NCBI GenBank assembly: GCA_030642865.1
Contig: DAOWMW010000046.1
Coordinates: 1 to 8,692 of the forward strand
Direction of reading: 5' to 3'
DNA: 8,692 nt
Source of the DNA: Desulfobacteraceae bacterium
GTDB lineage: Bacteria > Desulfobacterota > Desulfobacteria > Desulfobacterales > BuS5
Shown here: positions 6,594 to 8,692 of the stretch, piece after piece
How positions within the stretch are numbered: position 1 is the stretch's first letter
Layout: each line of letters begins with the position of its first letter
Position numbers and translations under genes: made by a program
The notes under the pieces: model-generated
Seen by the model: only the letters and a program-made list of their open reading frames with translations
Database searches by the model: none
Told to the model about the DNA's origin: nothing

Positions 6594-6623
6594 GGGAACC
6601 GGGATTTTATTTTTTCGGTTCCT
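6594..6623 (+). promoter_or_regulatory. Stem-loop between dsrB and dsrD
   Basis: GGAACCG (6595-6601) pairs perfectly with CGGTTCC (6616-6622) around a 14-nt T-rich loop; a G-U pair can extend the stem outward. It starts about 20 nt after the dsrB stop and ends 22 nt before the dsrD start. Only ATTT follows before an A run, so full termination is unlikely. A 3'-end stabiliser, processing site or partial terminator that raises dsrAB over dsrD is more plausible. Confidence 0.6.
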
Positions 6624-6635
6624 TATTTAAAAAAA

Positions 6636-6640
6636 GAGGG
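6636..6640 (+). promoter_or_regulatory. Ribosome binding site deciding the dsrD start
   Basis: GAGGG lies 4 nt ahead of ATG 6645. The frame stays open upstream to ATG 6582, but that start has no Shine-Dalgarno sequence, would run through the hairpin, and would add 21 residues absent from the family. The start at 6645 is therefore preferred. Confidence 0.75.
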
Positions 6641-6644
6641 AAAA

Positions 6645-6887
6645 ATGGATAAGGACGCAGCCCGAAAAATTATAGTCGATGGACTAACAAAGAAATTAAA
6701 AACAAAATCAAAATTTTATTTAAAAGATTTTTACAAGATGCTTCCGGATGAAAAAAACAAAGATATTAAAAATCTTGTTAATCTGATGGTAAGAGAAGAA
6801 ATTCTGGAATACTGGTCAAGTGGCAGCACTACAATGATTGGTCTTAAGGGGAAGGGGAAACAGGCTGCTGCCGAAGATGAAAATTAA
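6645..6887 (+). CDS. dsrD: DsrD, small winged-helix partner of dissimilatory sulfite reductase
   Basis: DsrD is a cytoplasmic protein of about 80 aa with a winged-helix fold, found with reductive-type dsrAB; work on the family describes it as an activator of DsrAB rather than a DNA-binding regulator. This copy is 80 aa. Its diagnostic part is the C-terminal block at 53-77, with EILEYWSSGSTTM followed by GLKGKGKQAAAE, nearly identical to the classical Desulfovibrio protein from memory. The N-terminal half is lysine-rich and helical (KSKFYLKDFYKMLPDEKNK). The protein ends in an acidic EDEN tail. It has its own ribosome site and sits behind a hairpin, so its output may differ from dsrAB. Its presence argues for sulfate or sulfite reduction in the host. 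Confidence 0.95.
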   Translation: MDKDAARKIIVDGLTKKLKTKSKFYLKDFYKMLPDEKNKDIKNLVNLMVREEILEYWSSGSTTMIGLKGKGKQAAAEDEN

Positions 6888-6946
6888 AAAAAGGCGTGTA
6901 TCAGCTTCGGACCTTGTCGATTTTGACCTTGCATGATTTTAATTTT
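6880..6946 (+). terminator. Possible weak terminator after dsrD
   Basis: AAAATTAAAA (6880-6889), overlapping the dsrD stop, is exactly complementary to TTTTAATTTT (6937-6946), with a 47-nt intervening sequence that has two GACCTTG copies. The stem is all A-T with a long loop, so it would be weak. Transcription may well continue into dsrN. Confidence 0.25.
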
Positions 6947-6986
6947 TAAGGTAAAGGGAATATGGATTTTTAGATAAAGTATGGAA

Positions 6987-7037
6987 GTAACTATTCAGCC
7001 AATATCTGTTGTGATATCAGTGTAGCAGAATAGTTAC
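6987..7037. mobile_element. 51-bp miniature element with GTAA ends and 8-bp target duplication (copy B)
   Basis: The 13-bp ends GTAACTATTCAGC (6987-6999) and, on the other strand, GTAACTATTCTGC (7037-7025) differ at one base. The element is flanked exactly by the 8-bp direct repeat GTATGGAA at 6979-6986 and 7038-7045. Positions 6987-7006 are the reverse complement of 1689-1708 in copy A, identical over 20 bp. The element folds into one hairpin and encodes nothing. It lies in the dsrD-dsrN gap, ending 32 bp before the dsrN start. GTAA ends plus 8-bp duplications suggest mobilisation by an IS66-family transposase elsewhere in the genome; no such gene is in this window. Confidence 0.8.
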
Positions 7038-7069
7038 GTATGGAAAATCTATAACTGATTTTTTTTGTT

Positions 7070-8548
7070 ATGAAATTTACAAGGTCTGTAGTTGAAAAAC
7101 GGCAAGATAATTCCGAGCCTTCTGGATTTGTTATTTCAGCCCTTCGGGGCGGTTCTGGGAAAACATTGATATCCATAGGAATTGTTGCTGCGTGGAGTAA
7201 GTCAGGAAAAAAAATAGCTCCCTTTAAAAAGGGTCCTGATTACATAGATGCTGGCTGGTTATCCCTTGCGGCCGGTGGGCCATGTTATAATCTGGACACT
7301 TTTCTCATAAACCAGCCCACCATTTCCCAATCCTTTAATCATCACACCCTGAATACAGATTTTGCCGTTATAGAGGGGAACCGGGGACTTTATGATGGTA
7401 TCGACTCAACCGGAAGTACCAGTACTGCTGAACTGGCTAAACTTCTTGGTCTGCCTGTTATACTTTGCATAGATTGTACAAAATCGACCAGAACAATGGG
7501 GGCTGTTGTTTTAGGCTGCATCTGTTTTGACCCTGATGTGAAGATCCAGGGAGTAATTTTAAACAGGGTTGCCGGGAGCCGGCATGAGCAAATACTTAGA
7601 AAAACCATTGAACAGTATTGTGATGTTCCTGTTGTGGGAGCTTTGCCTAAATTAAGTGTAAACATTTTCCCTGAAAGGCACATGGGTCTTGTCCCCACAC
7701 CTGAACATCTGTGGGCGGCTAAATCTTTGGACAAAGCTGCGGAAATAGCAGAAACCTATATTGATTTTAATGCGTTGGCCGAAATTGCTGGTAAAGCAGC
7801 TTCTCCAGTAAAACTGGAAGAAATGATTTCCACTTCCCCTTTGGGGATTTTCCCGAGTGAAGCAGGAAAAGGGAATAAAGATGAAGCAGAGGCAAAACCT
7901 TTAATAGGTATTTGCAAAGATTCTGCTTTTCAGTTTTACTATCCTGAAAATCTGGATGCCCTGAAAATTGCAGGGGCTGAAATTATTTTTATAAGTCCGT
8001 TAGAAGACAGCATAATTCCTGATCTGGACGCCCTTTATATTGGTGGTGGCTTTCCTGAAACCCACGCTGAAAAACTTGCAGCAAACAGAGGTTTTTTAAA
8101 TGCCCTGAAGAACCTCGCCATGGCCGGGCTCCCCATATATGCGGAGTGCGGCGGCCTTATGTTTTTGGGGGAAAAAATGGTTATTGATGGCGCAAGTTAC
8201 AAAATGTCCTCCATTTTACCCCTTAGTTTCAGCCTTTCTCAAAAACCCCAGGGCCACGGATATACAAAAATTCTGGTTGAAAAAGAGAATCCGTTTTTTA
8301 AGGTGGGTACAACCCTGAGGGGGCATGAGTTTCACTATTCAAAGGTTTTAACGTGGGACGACGGGGCAGGCGCTGAACTGGTATTTTCCATGGAAAGGGG
8401 GACGGGTTTGATCAATAAAAAGGATGGAATCTCCATGAAAAATGTTTTTGCCACATATTCCCACATCCATGCGCTTGGTACCCCTGATTGGGCAAAAGCA
8501 GTTGTCCGAAATGCAAATTGTTACAAAAAGGGACGGGCAGATAATTAG
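7070..8548 (+). CDS. dsrN: DsrN: CobB/CbiA-type glutamine amidotransferase, probable siroheme amidase
   Basis: This family uses ATP and glutamine to amidate carboxylates on modified tetrapyrroles. CobB/CbiA acts on cobyrinic acid; the dsr-linked form, DsrN, is thought to amidate the siroheme of DsrAB. The 492-aa protein has an N-terminal ATP-binding domain with a P-loop at 26-32 (RGGSGKT), KKGPDYID (53-60) and IEGNRGLYDG (101-110). A C-terminal class I amidotransferase domain has GGGFPETHAE (325-334), nucleophile Cys360 in AECGG, and the histidine region YSHIHALG (463-470). Length is slightly above the usual 450-480. No Shine-Dalgarno sequence precedes ATG 7070; the frame is closed by TAA at 7052-7054, so only CTG 7055 offers an earlier start. 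Its place after dsrABD favours DsrN over a cobalamin role, although cbiA is possible. It ends 6 bp before the right terminal repeat. Confidence 0.9.
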   Translation: MKFTRSVVEKRQDNSEPSGFVISALRGGSGKTLISIGIVAAWSKSGKKIAPFKKGPDYIDAGWLSLAAGGPCYNLDTFLINQPTISQSFNHHTLNTDFAVIEGNRGLYDGIDSTGSTSTAELAKLLGLPVILCIDCTKSTRTMGAVVLGCICFDPDVKIQGVILNRVAGSRHEQILRKTIEQYCDVPVVGALPKLSVNIFPERHMGLVPTPEHLWAAKSLDKAAEIAETYIDFNALAEIAGKAASPVKLEEMISTSPLGIFPSEAGKGNKDEAEAKPLIGICKDSAFQFYYPENLDALKIAGAEIIFISPLEDSIIPDLDALYIGGGFPETHAEKLAANRGFLNALKNLAMAGLPIYAECGGLMFLGEKMVIDGASYKMSSILPLSFSLSQKPQGHGYTKILVEKENPFFKVGTTLRGHEFHYSKVLTWDDGAGAELVFSMERGTGLINKKDGISMKNVFATYSHIHALGTPDWAKAVVRNANCYKKGRADN

Positions 8549-8554
8549 ATACTA

Positions 8555-8690
8555 AGGATTCGATCGAAAATAAATTGGCAATTTTAAGTGTTGAGGCGCC
8601 TGCCTGACAAGGCGTGAAAACGCAGGAATATCAAGATATTTATACGTTTTCGTAACGCAGTCAGGCAGGATGGATCGACGCTTAAAATGC
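8555..8690. repeat. Right arm of 136-bp perfect terminal inverted repeat
   Basis: This is the exact reverse complement of 1-136. It starts 6 bp after the dsrN stop, so, as with dapA on the left, the repeat lies at the 3' end of the gene and is read in the same orientation by the outgoing transcript. The palindromic core (about 8579-8690) could form a hairpin of more than 50 nt per arm and act as a terminator. Only TA lies beyond it, so the true outer boundary and any target duplication cannot be seen. Confidence 0.9.
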
Positions 8691-8692
8691 TA

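Noticed and set aside
6582..6644. A longer DsrD beginning at ATG 6582
   Set aside because: No ribosome site precedes it, it reads through the dsrB-dsrD hairpin, and the added 21 residues are not part of the DsrD family; GAGGG ahead of 6645 marks the real start.
7390..7734. Leftward open frame of 114 codons inside dsrN
   Set aside because: It lies wholly within the well-supported dsrN reading frame on the other strand and has no family resemblance; it is a shadow of that gene.
1..8692. A composite transposon carrying the dsr genes
   Set aside because: No transposase or recombinase is encoded, the outer flanks are not visible, and the terminal repeat looks like a palindromic dispersed repeat rather than insertion-sequence ends. 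The possibility is kept only as a hypothesis.
1..8692. CRISPR array, tRNA or rRNA genes
   Set aside because: No regularly spaced direct repeats, cloverleaf-like segments or rRNA-like conserved stretches were found.

Overview
The window is AT-rich and carries a complete dsrA-dsrB-dsrD-dsrN block with intact cofactor ligands. The DsrD and the siroheme amidase-type dsrN point to a sulfate- or sulfite-reducing member of the Desulfobacterota. Codon use, protein style and the abundance of small palindromic repeats fit the Desulfobacteraceae and relatives, but that placement is inference from memory, not from a search.

Layout, left to right. Positions 1-136 are one arm of a perfect 136-bp inverted repeat whose other arm is 8555-8690. 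A long-form dapA (4-hydroxy-tetrahydrodipicolinate synthase) runs leftward at 183-1217, with a roughly 200-nt structured leader and a consensus-like promoter. Diverging from it are a five-repeat TPR protein (1762-2391) and, 12-15 nt downstream, an unrecognised protein of about 390 aa (start 2404 or 2407, end 3576). A 524-nt gene-free stretch follows. It holds a 130-bp imperfect palindrome and then a promoter with a perfect TTGACA box and a leader of about 170 nt. This drives dsrA (4101-5414), dsrB (5427-6575) and dsrD (6645-6887); a strong hairpin separates dsrB from dsrD. After a 182-nt gap comes dsrN, a CobB/CbiA-type amidotransferase (7070-8548), which stops 6 bp before the right-hand terminal repeat.

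How the genes work together. DsrAB is the siroheme/[4Fe-4S] dissimilatory sulfite reductase. DsrD is its small winged-helix partner. DsrN is expected to amidate the siroheme of DsrAB. The TPR protein and the ~390-aa protein look like a two-gene unit of unknown role. dapA belongs to lysine and cell-wall precursor synthesis and appears to be simply a neighbour.

The most distinctive content is between the genes. Two miniature elements of about 50 bp (1659-1708 and 6987-7037) have GTAA ends, share a 20-nt end identically, and are each flanked by their own perfect but different 8-bp direct repeat, as expected for target-site duplications. GTAA ends with 8-bp duplications match the IS66-family signature, so these are probably non-autonomous IS66-mobilised elements. 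With the 3706-3835 palindrome and the terminal repeats, palindromic elements mark most of the boundaries of the dsr neighbourhood. No transposase, CRISPR, tRNA or rRNA was seen. The window looks like a contig that ends in a dispersed repeat on both sides.
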